From NCBI GenBank assembly GCA_046349915.1, contig JAXMBL010000005.1, positions 496,001 through 560,000 of the forward strand: 64,000 nt of DNA. The letters are read 5' to 3'. This document shows, piece after piece, positions 27,422 through 35,792 of this stretch. The stretch comes from CAIXSC01 sp046349915. Lineage in GTDB: Bacteria > Planctomycetota > Planctomycetia > Pirellulales > Pirellulaceae. Each line of letters begins with the position of its first letter. Within the stretch, counting starts at the first letter, position 1. The position numbers and the translations under genes are program-made. The notes under the pieces are model-generated. The model worked only from the letters and a program-made list of their open reading frames with translations, searched no databases and was not told where the DNA came from.

Positions 27422-30400
27422 ATGAGGCGGACAGGCGACCGTGCGCGAGGATCGCAAGCGGTGTATTTCGCGGCTTGCATCGTAATGGTGATCGCGGGCA
27501 TCGATTGGATTGGCGGAACTTCTTCCGCAAATGCTCAAGGCGTCAACACGGCGGTCAATGTTCCGAAAGGGGCTCGCGGGGAACTCCCCCTAGGCGAAAA
27601 TGGCAAGCCTCTGAATCTCGACTTCGAGACCGGAACGCTCCAAGACTGGACCACTCAAGGCAAAGCATTTGAGCAACAGCCGATCAAGGGTCCGATCAAT
27701 CCCAAGCGGATCTTTGGCGAAGGAAAACGGAGCGACCATACGGGTGAGTATTGGATTGGCGGCTTCGAGAAACTGCTCGATGCCCCCACCGGCACACTGA
27801 CCTCGGCCGCTTTCGTTGCCAATCGCCCATTCGCCAGCTTCTTGCTGGGCGGCGGACGCCACAAAGAGACGCGAGTCGAACTGTTGACAGCCGACGATGG
27901 GAAGGTTTTCTTCCAGCAATCGGGGCGAGACACCGAAGAGATGCGCCCTGTCATCGTTGAACTGAAGGCAGTGGAGGGCAAGAAGATCCAGATTCGTCTG
28001 GTCGATGAACACACTGGCGGGTGGGGCCACCTGAATTTTGACGACTTCCGACTGCACGCGGCCAAACCCGAGTTTCCCGCACCCAAGCCCGTTGCGGCTG
28101 TCGAATTTGCTCAGCTCTATCCCCACGCGGGACTTGACGCGCCCGCCGCCGCCAAGGCGATGACCGTCCCTGCCGGTTTTCGAGTGCAAGTCGGAGCGGC
28201 CGAACCCGACGTGCAACAACCGGTCGCGATGGCCATCGATGATCGGGGGCGAGTTTGGATTGCCGAAGCGTATGAGTATCCCCGGCGAGCGAAAGAGGGC
28301 GCAGGCAAGGATCGCATCGTGGTCTTCGAGGATACGGATCTCGATGGGTCACTCGACCGACGCACTGTGTTCGTCGACAACCTGAATCTGGTGAGCGGCC
28401 TCGAAGTAGGCTTTGGCGGAGTGTGGGTTGGCGCGGCCCCTTACTTGCTCTTCATTCCCGATCGCAATGGGGACGACAAACCCGACGGCTCACCCGAAAT
28501 ACTGCTCGATGGTTGGGGTTATCAGGATACTCATGAAACCCTCAACTCGTTTATCTGGGGACCCGATGGTTGGCTCTATGGCTGCCACGGCGTGTTCACT
28601 CACTCGAACGTTGGCAAGCCCGGAGCGGCGGACGATCAACGCACCCGGATCAACGCGGGTTATTGGCGATACCATCCCACTCGACACACATTCGAGGTGT
28701 TCGCGGAAGGAACCAGTAATCCCTGGGGACTTGATTTCGACGCTCGCGGACAGGCGTTCGCCACCGCCTGCGTGATTCCGCACCTGTATCACGTGATTCA
28801 GGGAGCTCGGTACGAACGACAAGCGGGCGCACACTTTAACCCGCATACCTATCAAGACATCAAGACGATCGCCGACCATCGTCACTACACGGGCAATCAG
28901 TGGAACAATAACGACCGTCGTTCCTCCGATGCGATCGGCGGCGGTCACGCTCATGCCGGCGCGATGATCTATCAAGGCGGCGCCTGGCCCGAGTCGTTCC
29001 GCGGCAAGTTGTTCATGAACAACATCCACGGCAATCGCTTAAACGTCGACATTCTCACTTCCAAGGGGTCGGGCTTCGTCGGCAGCCACGCGCCCGATTT
29101 TCTGCTGACGGGCGACCAGTGGTCGCAAATGCTCTATCTCACCTACGGCCCCGACGGACAAGTGTGGGTCATCGATTGGTACGACGCCAATCAATGTCAT
29201 CGCAACGAACCCGATGTCCACGATCGATCGAACGGCCGCATCTATCGCATCGCTCAACAAGAAGCACGCCCGATCGCTATCGACTTGGCGTCGAAGTCGG
29301 ACGCTGAACTCGTCGCCTACCAATCGCATGCCAATCAGTGGTTTGTGCGTCACGCTCGCCGACTGCTGCAGGAACGCGGCGCCGCGGGAAAACTGACCGC
29401 GGACACTCGGCCAGCCTTGGAAGCACTCGCGACCATGCATGCCGACGAACAAGTGCGACTGCATGCCATTTGGGCTCTGCATGTGACTGGCGGCGTCGCC
29501 GAACCCGTCGTCCTACGGCTCCTGGCGGACCCCGACGCACATGTTCGTGCGTGGGCCATTCAACTTGCCCTGGAACCATCTCAACCGTCGCTCGCGAAAT
29601 CGCCCGTGAGCGACGCCGTCAGCGAGCGACTAGCGCAATTGGCCGCCAGCGATCCGTCGCCTGTCGTGCGTCTGTACCTCGCCTCGGGCCTGCAACGCCT
29701 CCCGGTGACCGCACGTTGGTCCATCCTTGAGTCACTTGCCAGACACGGTGAAGATGCCAGCGACCACAATCTGCCGCTCATGCTTTGGTATGCGGCGGAA
29801 CCTTTAGGAGGCGCAGATCCTCAGCGAGCTTTGGCGTGGGCATTGGTCGCAGGTCGCGATTTCCCCCAATTGCCCGAGTTCATGATTCGCAGAATTGGCA
29901 GTGGAGCGCCCGAGAAATCGCTGGGATTGCTGGTTAGCGGCTTGAAGACAGCGACGACCGACGAGTTGCGAAAGACCTTTTTGCGGGGCTTGCGCGAAGC
30001 CTTGAAGGGGCGTCCACGAGTCGCCGCGCCCGAAGGATGGCCGGAAGCGTACACACCGCTCGCCAAACATGAAGATGCCGCTATTCGACTCCCCGCGCTC
30101 GCTCTCGCCGTAACCTTTGGCGATGCCGAGGCAGCGGCCAAGCTGCGAGCGATCGCGGCGGATGGGAAACAACCCACCACCGAACGACGCGAAGCACTGG
30201 AATCGCTCGTGCGCTCGCAAGACAAGGATGTCTCGCCGCTCTTGAAGACACTCTTGCGCGACGAGGCGCTGCGCGGAGATGCGCTACGCGGACTTGCCGC
30301 CTACGACTCGGCGGAAACGCCCGCGGCCATCTTGGACGTTTATGCTCAGTTGCCTCCCACGCAACAACGCGAGGCGATCGCCACGCTGGCGTCTCGGCCG

Positions 30401-32713
30401 AGTTATGCACTCGCGCTGCTGGATGCCATCGACAAGCGTCGAGTGCCCGCGGGTCACCTGAGCGCCGACCTTGTGCGGCAACTTCGCGACCTCAAGCACG
30501 AACCGCTCGACAAACAGATCGAGCGAGTCTGGGGGACGGTTCGCGAGTCGGCAGCCGACCGACTTAAAATGATCGAGCACTACAAGCTTGTCGTAGGCCA
30601 AACGGACGCGGCGCGCAAGCCAGACCTGGAATTGGGACGCGCACTGTTCGCGAAGACTTGCCAGCAATGCCATACGCTCTTCGGCTCTGGCGCCAAGATT
30701 GGTCCTGACCTTACAGGCTCCAATCGAGCCAATCTGGATTACCTCTTGTCCAATGTGGTCGATCCAAGCGCCGTGATGGCTCGCGAATACCAACCGACGA
30801 TCATCACGACCAACGGTGGGCGAGTGCTTACTGGGCTGGTGAAGGAGTCCACCGACGCGGCTCTCACGATTCAAACCGCGACGGAATTGGTGGTGGTTCC
30901 TGTCGCCGACATTGATGAACGGCGTCAAAGCGAAAAGTCGATGATGCCCGACGATCTGCTGAAGCCGTTCAGCCCCTTCGAAGTCCGCTCGTTGGTTGCG
31001 TATCTCGCCAGCGCCGGTCAAGTTCCACAACTCGCCACCACCGAGACTGCCGTCACTTTATTCAATGGTCGCGACCTCATAGGCTGGCGTGGCGATCCTC
31101 AACGGTGGTCGGTCGAGAACGGCGAAATTGTCGGTCGCAGCACTGGACTCAAGCACAACGAGTTCTTGGTAAGCGAGTTATCGGCGGAGGACTTCCGTTT
31201 GACCTTGGAGGTGAAACTTACTCCAAACCGAGAAAACAGCGGCATCCAATTCCGCAGCCAACCGCAAGCCAACGGAGAAGTGAAGGGCTATCAAGCCGAT
31301 GTCGGCGCTGGTTGGTGGGGTAAGCTGTATGAGGAATTAGGGCGTGGCCTGTTGTGGAAGGAACCAGGCGACAAGCACGTCAAGGTTGACGACTGGAACC
31401 GCTACGAGATCGTGGCCTCGGGGAGCCGCGTTCGCACTTGGCTCAATGGTCAGTTGTGCGTCGATCTCGAAGATCCCGTGGGTGCTCGCCGCGGCGTCTT
31501 CGCGTTTCAATTGCATTCGGGTGGAGCATTGGAAGTCCGCTACCGAAACGTGCGATTAGAACTCTTACGCACTCACGGTGGAGCGGTGACAGCGGGCCAT
31601 ATTCCCACATCGCTGGGAGGACCCGCGACGGGTGCGATCAAGTTCAAGAAGCGACAACTGGACGACAAATTTCGCAGCGAAGGGGTCGCGTTCGGCGATT
31701 TCAATGGCGACGGGCGGCTCGATATCGCGGCCGGTTCCATGTGGTACGCCGCGCCCGAGTGGACGCCGACTCCCATCCTCGCTCAACCCAAAGAGTTCTC
31801 CATCAAGACCTACAGCGACACCTTCTGCAACTGGGCGGAAGATCTGGATGGAGACGGTCGACAGGACTTGATCGTCGTCGATTTCCCAGGAGCGCCTACT
31901 TGGTGGTTCCGCAATCCGGGGCAGGGCGGCGGCCCCTGGGCGCGTCACCGCATCACCCCCGTCACCAATAACGAAAGTCCCAACTATCTGGATGTCAATC
32001 GAGATGGTCGGCGCGAGTTAGTACTCGGTTTCGCGGAAGGTCATCTCGGGGTCGCTCAACCCTCGACAACCGCCGAAGCGGAATGGAAATTGGGAAGCAT
32101 CTCCGGCCCCAAATCGCCTGGAACCGATCGATTTTCTCATGGACTCGGCGTCGGCGACCTGAACGGCGACGGCCGCGACGATGTCGTCGTGACTGCCGGT
32201 TGGTGGGAAGCGCCGGCGATGAGTTCCAAGGAGCCGTGGAAGTTCCACCCAGCGCCGCTCGGCGAGCCGGCCGCTCAGATGTATGTCTACGATTTCGATG
32301 GGGATGGCGACGCCGACGTCTTGTCCAGCAGCGCTCACCGCCGCGGCATTTGGTGGCACGAACGCAAGGGGCCCGAGGAGTGGTCCACCCACGAAATCGA
32401 TTCGGGCATTGCGCAAACTCATGCTCTTGTCCTCGCCGACATCAACGGCGATGGTCTCCCCGATTTCGTCACCGGCAAACGTTTCTACGCGCACAATGGC
32501 CGCGATCCGGGCGAAGACGAGCCACCGGTGCTCACCTGGTATGAACTATCCCGCGTCGCTGGCCGTCCTGTCTGGACGCCGCGACAAATCGACCACGACA
32601 GCGGCGTAGGCACTCAATTCGAGGTGGTCGACATGAACGCCGACGGACTCTTGGATGTGGTGATCGCAAATAAGAAAGGCGTGTTCTACTTCGAACAACA
32701 TCGTGATCCCTAG
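27422..32713 (+). CDS. Secreted multidomain protein: dehydrogenase-like propeller, HEAT, heme-binding, DUF1080, VCBS
   Basis: A 1763-residue planctomycete-type secreted protein. A signal peptide (about 1-40, ending near ANAQG) precedes a beta domain. The membrane-bound dehydrogenase-like propeller (about 240-620) resembles sugar or sorbosone dehydrogenases and has DRNGDDKPDG-type calcium loops. HEAT-like helical repeats follow (about 640-1040). The planctomycete putative heme-binding domain carries CQQCH near residue 1080 (CxxCH). A DUF1080 (3-keto-disaccharide hydrolase-like) domain at about 1212-1380 begins TLFNGRDLIGW. VCBS/FG-GAP-like repeats (FGDFNGDGRLDI and others) fill the last 350 residues. 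Family context points to periplasmic carbohydrate oxidation or breakdown; the substrate is unknown. ATG 27422 has AAAGGGG six bases ahead. The TAG stop is followed directly by TAGCC of a family A repeat. Confidence 0.85.
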   Translation: MRRTGDRARGSQAVYFAACIVMVIAGIDWIGGTSSANAQGVNTAVNVPKGARGELPLGENGKPLNLDFETGTLQDWTTQGKAFEQQPIKGPINPKRIFGEGKRSDHTGEYWIGGFEKLLDAPTGTLTSAAFVANRPFASFLLGGGRHKETRVELLTADDGKVFFQQSGRDTEEMRPVIVELKAVEGKKIQIRLVDEHTGGWGHLNFDDFRLHAAKPEFPAPKPVAAVEFAQLYPHAGLDAPAAAKAMTVPAGFRVQVGAAEPDVQQPVAMAIDDRGRVWIAEAYEYPRRAKEGAGKDRIVVFEDTDLDGSLDRRTVFVDNLNLVSGLEVGFGGVWVGAAPYLLFIPDRNGDDKPDGSPEILLDGWGYQDTHETLNSFIWGPDGWLYGCHGVFTHSNVGKPGAADDQRTRINAGYWRYHPTRHTFEVFAEGTSNPWGLDFDARGQAFATACVIPHLYHVIQGARYERQAGAHFNPHTYQDIKTIADHRHYTGNQWNNNDRRSSDAIGGGHAHAGAMIYQGGAWPESFRGKLFMNNIHGNRLNVDILTSKGSGFVGSHAPDFLLTGDQWSQMLYLTYGPDGQVWVIDWYDANQCHRNEPDVHDRSNGRIYRIAQQEARPIAIDLASKSDAELVAYQSHANQWFVRHARRLLQERGAAGKLTADTRPALEALATMHADEQVRLHAIWALHVTGGVAEPVVLRLLADPDAHVRAWAIQLALEPSQPSLAKSPVSDAVSERLAQLAASDPSPVVRLYLASGLQRLPVTARWSILESLARHGEDASDHNLPLMLWYAAEPLGGADPQRALAWALVAGRDFPQLPEFMIRRIGSGAPEKSLGLLVSGLKTATTDELRKTFLRGLREALKGRPRVAAPEGWPEAYTPLAKHEDAAIRLPALALAVTFGDAEAAAKLRAIAADGKQPTTERREALESLVRSQDKDVSPLLKTLLRDEALRGDALRGLAAYDSAETPAAILDVYAQLPPTQQREAIATLASRPSYALALLDAIDKRRVPAGHLSADLVRQLRDLKHEPLDKQIERVWGTVRESAADRLKMIEHYKLVVGQTDAARKPDLELGRALFAKTCQQCHTLFGSGAKIGPDLTGSNRANLDYLLSNVVDPSAVMAREYQPTIITTNGGRVLTGLVKESTDAALTIQTATELVVVPVADIDERRQSEKSMMPDDLLKPFSPFEVRSLVAYLASAGQVPQLATTETAVTLFNGRDLIGWRGDPQRWSVENGEIVGRSTGLKHNEFLVSELSAEDFRLTLEVKLTPNRENSGIQFRSQPQANGEVKGYQADVGAGWWGKLYEELGRGLLWKEPGDKHVKVDDWNRYEIVASGSRVRTWLNGQLCVDLEDPVGARRGVFAFQLHSGGALEVRYRNVRLELLRTHGGAVTAGHIPTSLGGPATGAIKFKKRQLDDKFRSEGVAFGDFNGDGRLDIAAGSMWYAAPEWTPTPILAQPKEFSIKTYSDTFCNWAEDLDGDGRQDLIVVDFPGAPTWWFRNPGQGGGPWARHRITPVTNNESPNYLDVNRDGRRELVLGFAEGHLGVAQPSTTAEAEWKLGSISGPKSPGTDRFSHGLGVGDLNGDGRDDVVVTAGWWEAPAMSSKEPWKFHPAPLGEPAAQMYVYDFDGDGDADVLSSSAHRRGIWWHERKGPEEWSTHEIDSGIAQTHALVLADINGDGLPDFVTGKRFYAHNGRDPGEDEPPVLTWYELSRVAGRPVWTPRQIDHDSGVGTQFEVVDMNADGLLDVVIANKKGVFYFEQHRDP

Positions 32714-33094
32714 TAGCCATCTCGCTTCGCGAGATGATCAGCCGCACCGCGTACACGCACCGCCGCCACCGGATTTGGCCACGGAACTACACGGAATTTC
32801 ACGGAACGACTAAGTTGGACAGCGTCAGGTTTAATCACTTGAGGCAACACGAAACAGTGACAGAGTTCGTGCCTAGCATCGGTCAGTGATGATAAGTGTT
32901 CCCAAGTGATCGCACCACGAATCTCGCGAATGGGCGATTGCCCCCTAAATTAGTGGCATTAATACGGTTCGTGGACGACAACCATCTAACGACCTTCCCA
33001 CTCTATTCTCATCCGTGTCATCAGTGTTATCCGTGGTTGACCGACTTCTGTGTCTGACATCCGTGATTTCGGCGAACCTGGCGCTGTCCAATTA
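32714..33094 (+). repeat. Mosaic of dispersed repeats A, D and E between convergent genes
   Basis: This 405-base gap is almost wholly repeats. A family A unit starts at 32714 with TAGCC directly after the stop codon; its long form to about 32805 matches 45420-45500. An inverted family D fragment lies at 32813-32868. A 150-base family E copy at 32945-33094 is the reverse complement of 45721-45867 at roughly 80% by eye. D and E both end in the shared core AACCTGGCGCTGTCCA (33075-33094 here). No gene is visible. Confidence 0.75.
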
Positions 33095-33118
33095 GGCAGG
33101 TTGGGTTTGCCGTGGATT

Positions 33119-33466
33119 TCACGACCTTTCGTCTTGGAATCCGGGAGACGAGAGTTCGTAGCCGCGCGCTTTCGCCGCGGCTTCGAGCTCTGGGAAAGGC
33201 GGCTGCCCGTTGAGTGTTCGAACCTGAATGAAGCTTACAATCAGTTTTCTTGGGTTTGCCGGCGGACGATCGACTTGAACCGAATGTGGCACGACTCCCG
33301 GTTGGTTCTTCAGCCACTGCGTCAACGCCGCGTCATCCTCGGGCGCCGTCACATACTCCGCCGCGACGCAATAGAGCCTTGAGGCAGGAACGAAACGAGT
33401 AACAACCCCCGCGAGCATCGCCAGACAGGCGATGATCGCCAAGGCAGTTCGTACGCCGCGGCTCAA
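33119..33466 (-). CDS. Small anchored protein coupled to the AIM24-like gene
   Basis: A 115-residue protein that I do not recognise. It has a hydrophobic N-terminal segment (about 7-28, TALAIIACLAMLAGVVTRFV), so it is probably membrane-anchored or exported, followed by about 85 soluble residues. The frame is open for 42 codons upstream, but that part lies inside the AIM24-like gene. I choose TTG 33466 because it overlaps that gene's stop as TTGA and has GGGAGG six bases ahead, an unusually good ribosome binding site for a rare start codon. Translational coupling to the AIM24-like protein follows directly from this arrangement. The stop is 25 bases from a family E repeat. Confidence 0.65.
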   Translation of the reverse strand: MSRGVRTALAIIACLAMLAGVVTRFVPASRLYCVAAEYVTAPEDDAALTQWLKNQPGVVPHSVQVDRPPANPRKLIVSFIQVRTLNGQPPFPELEAAAKARGYELSSPGFQDERS

Positions 33467-34473
33467 TTGTCGCCTCCCATCAGCAGGCTCCCCAGTCCTC
33501 CCAGCAACGAGCCTTCGTCTTTCCCGCCGCCGGGACGCGCATTCGCTAATACTCGACCTGCCAAGCGCGAGAAGGGCAACGACTGCAGCCACACTTTACC
33601 GGGCCCCGTGACGGTCGCCAGAAAGAGTCCCTCGCCGCCAAACAGCGTGTTCTTGAACCCGCCCACCATTTGGATGTCGTAATTCACGCTGGGCGCCAAC
33701 GCGACCAAGCAGCCCGTGTCCAATCGCAATGTTTCGCCCGGCGCCAAATCGCGGTGCATCAAGGCGCCGCCAGCGTGAATCATGACGATGCCATCCCCTT
33801 GCAATCGCTGCATGATGAAGCCTTCGCCGCCGAACAAAGCCGTGCCAATCTTCTTCTGGAAGGCGATTTGCACTTGCACGCCGCGAGCACCGCACAAGAA
33901 CGAATCCTTCTGGCAAATCATCTCGCCGCCCATTTCGTCCAGATGGAAAGGAATGATGCAACCAGGGTAGGGCGAGGCGAACGCTACGATCTCGCGCCGG
34001 GTCGACACATTCGTATAGGTCGTCATGAACATTGATTCGCCGGTCAACATCCGCTTACCGGCCGAGGCGACTTTGTTCCAAAATCCTTGGCCTTTTTGAG
34101 ATGGATCGCCAAACACCGTTTCCATCTTCACTCCGGCCGTCATATACATCATGGCGCCCGCTTCCGCGATTACCATCTCGCCTGGGTCCAGCGTGATCTC
34201 GCAATACTGCATCTCCTCGCCGAAGATCTCATAATCAATCACATCGGCTCGGCGAGCACCGGTGGGCGATCCTCCTGGCCCACCTCCTGACGCTCCGGCC
34301 GGTGCGACTCGTACCGGGTCCGCGGCCGACGCCGCCTCGACGACGTCCGCGTTCAACCAGGGAGACGGCACAGTGAAGGCGCCACCGCAAGCCGGACAGT
34401 TCACTCGGCGCCCGGCCCACTCGTCCTTCACTTGCAAGGCCTTACCGCAAACTCCACATGCACAAGTAATCAC
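33463..34473 (-). CDS. AIM24/TIGR00266-family protein with N-terminal zinc ribbon
   Basis: A 336-residue protein whose main part (about 90-310) matches the TIGR00266/AIM24 beta-barrel family (YCEITLDPGEMVIAEAGAMM, GGEGFIMQRLQGDG, GGEGLFLATVTGPGKVWLQS). The family role is poorly defined; bacterial members are soluble beta-prism proteins. The first 30 residues form a zinc ribbon with C6-x2-C9 and C26-x2-C29, which is not part of the usual family protein. A Gly/Ala-rich linker joins the two. The open frame begins at 34602, but GTG 34473 has GAGGTG five bases ahead and places the ribbon at the N terminus, so I start there. The TGA stop overlaps the TTG of the following small gene. Confidence 0.8.
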   Translation of the reverse strand: MITCACGVCGKALQVKDEWAGRRVNCPACGGAFTVPSPWLNADVVEAASAADPVRVAPAGASGGGPGGSPTGARRADVIDYEIFGEEMQYCEITLDPGEMVIAEAGAMMYMTAGVKMETVFGDPSQKGQGFWNKVASAGKRMLTGESMFMTTYTNVSTRREIVAFASPYPGCIIPFHLDEMGGEMICQKDSFLCGARGVQVQIAFQKKIGTALFGGEGFIMQRLQGDGIVMIHAGGALMHRDLAPGETLRLDTGCLVALAPSVNYDIQMVGGFKNTLFGGEGLFLATVTGPGKVWLQSLPFSRLAGRVLANARPGGGKDEGSLLGGLGSLLMGGDN

Positions 34474-34636
34474 CGCCCACCTCGCTTCCGAAAGGAACAC
34501 CGACCTAAATACTCGCCGCTGGTACACTCGCTTATGGTAATCGTCCAGGATTGTCCTATTCGAGCCCCGAGGACGAATCTTGGGGGGAGTTGAGTGCCCC
34601 AAGGCAGCCGGACGAAAAAACTACCAGCGGACCCAC

Positions 34637-34733
34637 ATTATCGAACAAAGGCGAAGCTGCGGAAGGCGGGTAAAAACGGTGATTTGGCGAAAGATCTGTG
34701 ACCGCCTTCCGCTGCTCGCCTTTGATCGATAAT
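34637..34733. repeat. Long hairpin 1 inside the inverted-repeat element
   Basis: Left arm 34637-34669 begins ATTATCGAACAAAGGCG; the right arm 34702-34733 is its near-complete reverse complement, with a mismatch and a small bulge. The loop is 32 bases. Confidence 0.7.
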
Positions 34734-34838
34734 GCGTTGCGCAAGACTTCAGCGACTTCTGAGCCTTCGCTGGAGAATCGACCTTGGACCAGAAAGGCCA
34801 AACGCCCAAGATGACTCCTCTGCAAGGAGGTGTCTCAT

Positions 34839-34982
34839 GTGGCAAGCCTACGGCGCGCGGAATCGATGTTTGGCTGGTGTCGCAAGTCGGCGCAAAAGGG
34901 TTTGATCGAGCAGGAAAATCACGTCGATCTGCGCCTCATTTGGCTCGTCACGGTCGACAGCCTTGGAAGCGGTATTCCCTGA
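34839..34982 (+). CDS. Possible 47-residue small ORF with strong ribosome binding site
   Basis: A GTG-started frame of 47 residues inside the inverted-repeat element. AAGGAGG lies at 34824-34830, eight bases ahead, and is part of a small dyad (ACTCCT/AGGAGGT) that could mask it. An internal ATG starts at residue 10. The product is mixed charged/hydrophobic and I recognise no family. An ATG in another frame at 34837 would give only about 22 residues. The ribosome binding site is the main support; coding is unproven. Confidence 0.25.
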   Translation: MASLRRAESMFGWCRKSAQKGLIEQENHVDLRLIWLVTVDSLGSGIP

Positions 34983-35116
34983 GCTCAGCTCGCCTGCGGG
35001 TTAGCGACGGGCGACCAGGGAATTCGCAGCCACTATGCTGTCCAGCCGAGCGACATACGTTCGCCCTACCTAAGGTCTGCTCGGAATTGATGCCTGAGCA
35101 TCATACCAGCGGCGAC

Positions 35117-35220
35117 CTGGGCACGCGGGGCTGGACTTAGGGGATTGGGCGGCCCAAGTCCCTCGCCAATTCGAGGCAGTTCCGGCCGCCCAATCCCCCA
35201 TTCCAACCCCGCGTGCCCAG
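35117..35220. repeat. Long hairpin 2 inside the inverted-repeat element
   Basis: Arms 35117-35154 and 35184-35220 pair over about 37 bases with a few mismatches (CTGGGCACGCGGGG at the base, GGGGATTGGGCGGCC at the top). The loop itself contains a small dyad, CCTCG...CGAGG. The terminal repeat of the element begins two bases beyond the right arm. Confidence 0.75.
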
Positions 35221-35264
35221 GAGTGGGTCTGCTGGCAGTTTTTTCGTCCGGCTGCCCAAACGAC

Positions 35265-35304
35265 AAAACCCGCCCACTCCGGTCACGGGGTGGGCGGGTT
35301 TTTG
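35265..35304. terminator. Bidirectional terminator after the DUF3467 gene
   Basis: AAAACCCGCCCAC at 35265-35277 pairs with GTGGGCGGGTTTT at 35291-35302 or so, with flanking A and T runs on both sides, so it can work in either direction. It lies about 85 bases past the end of the minus-strand cluster. Confidence 0.8.
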
Positions 35305-35387
35305 AGTCGAGGCATTCGGGCTGTTTTTCGTCCTCTAGATCGCCGGTCCCGCGGAGGAACCGGCGCGCCCGCTAAGCCCAAGCCGTA

Positions 35388-35720
35388 CTAGCGGCCCGTC
35401 ATCTTCACTCGCTTCTGCACGTCGGTTTCCAACACGCCGAAGACCGCTTCATGCCGTTGGATCGACATCGAGAGGGCGGCCAGCAATCGCTTGGCGGTGA
35501 AGTAGTTGAGGATGATGCGTTGCGAGACGCCGATCGGATTCTTCGGCACGCCCATCGGTTGCGGGTTCAGGCCGAAATCGACGATCAGCTCTTCAGGCGA
35601 GCCCGTTACGCGGCAGAAATTGGCATACAGGGCCGTGACGTGCGAGTCATCGACCTCGATCTGCACTTGCTGCGCGGCCGGCGCAGCGGCGGGAGCTTCC
35701 TGATTCTCAATGTTGGACAT
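35388..35720 (-). CDS. DUF3467-family protein
   Basis: A 110-residue cytoplasmic protein matching DUF3467, whose function is unknown. Recognisable segments are ALYANFCRVTGSPEELIVDF, then VSQRIILNYFTAKRLLAAL and HEAVFGVLE. The first 25 residues are an Ala/Pro/Gln-rich lead. The open frame starts at 35771, but ATG 35720 (Met-Ser-Asn-Ile) has GGAG about nine bases ahead and gives the family length, so I prefer it. It is the last gene of the minus-strand cluster, about 70 bases after the S2P-HlyD gene, and a terminator follows. A role tied to the transport-like genes upstream is inference from position. Confidence 0.8.
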   Translation of the reverse strand: MSNIENQEAPAAAPAAQQVQIEVDDSHVTALYANFCRVTGSPEELIVDFGLNPQPMGVPKNPIGVSQRIILNYFTAKRLLAALSMSIQRHEAVFGVLETDVQKRVKMTGR

Positions 35721-35792
35721 CTTTTCTTTCTCCATAACATCCATCGAACAAACGCGTCGAGTCGACGCCACGCAGCGTCGCCGCGACGCACA

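Larger units (their letters stand above)
34604..35255. mobile_element. 652-base non-autonomous element with 33-base terminal inverted repeats
   Basis: The ends 34604-34636 and 35223-35255 are inverted copies, 31 of 33 bases matching (GCAGCCGGACGAAAAAACT at each outer edge). A third copy of the end sequence sits at 46233-46262. Inside are two further long dyads: 34637-34669 against 34702-34733, and 35117-35154 against 35184-35220. No transposase gene is present. I could not identify a convincing target duplication. The layout is that of a MITE-like or structured-RNA-bearing mobile element. This element and the terminator at 35265 account for most of the gap 34474-35387. Confidence 0.6.

Noticed and set aside
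34784..35140. 118-codon plus-strand frame in the inverted-repeat element
   Set aside because: No ribosome binding site at its ATG, low-complexity basic product, and it runs into the arm of a long hairpin.
34597..35262. Target-site duplication around the inverted-repeat element
   Set aside because: The flanks share only a CCAA-like tetramer in offset positions, too little to call.
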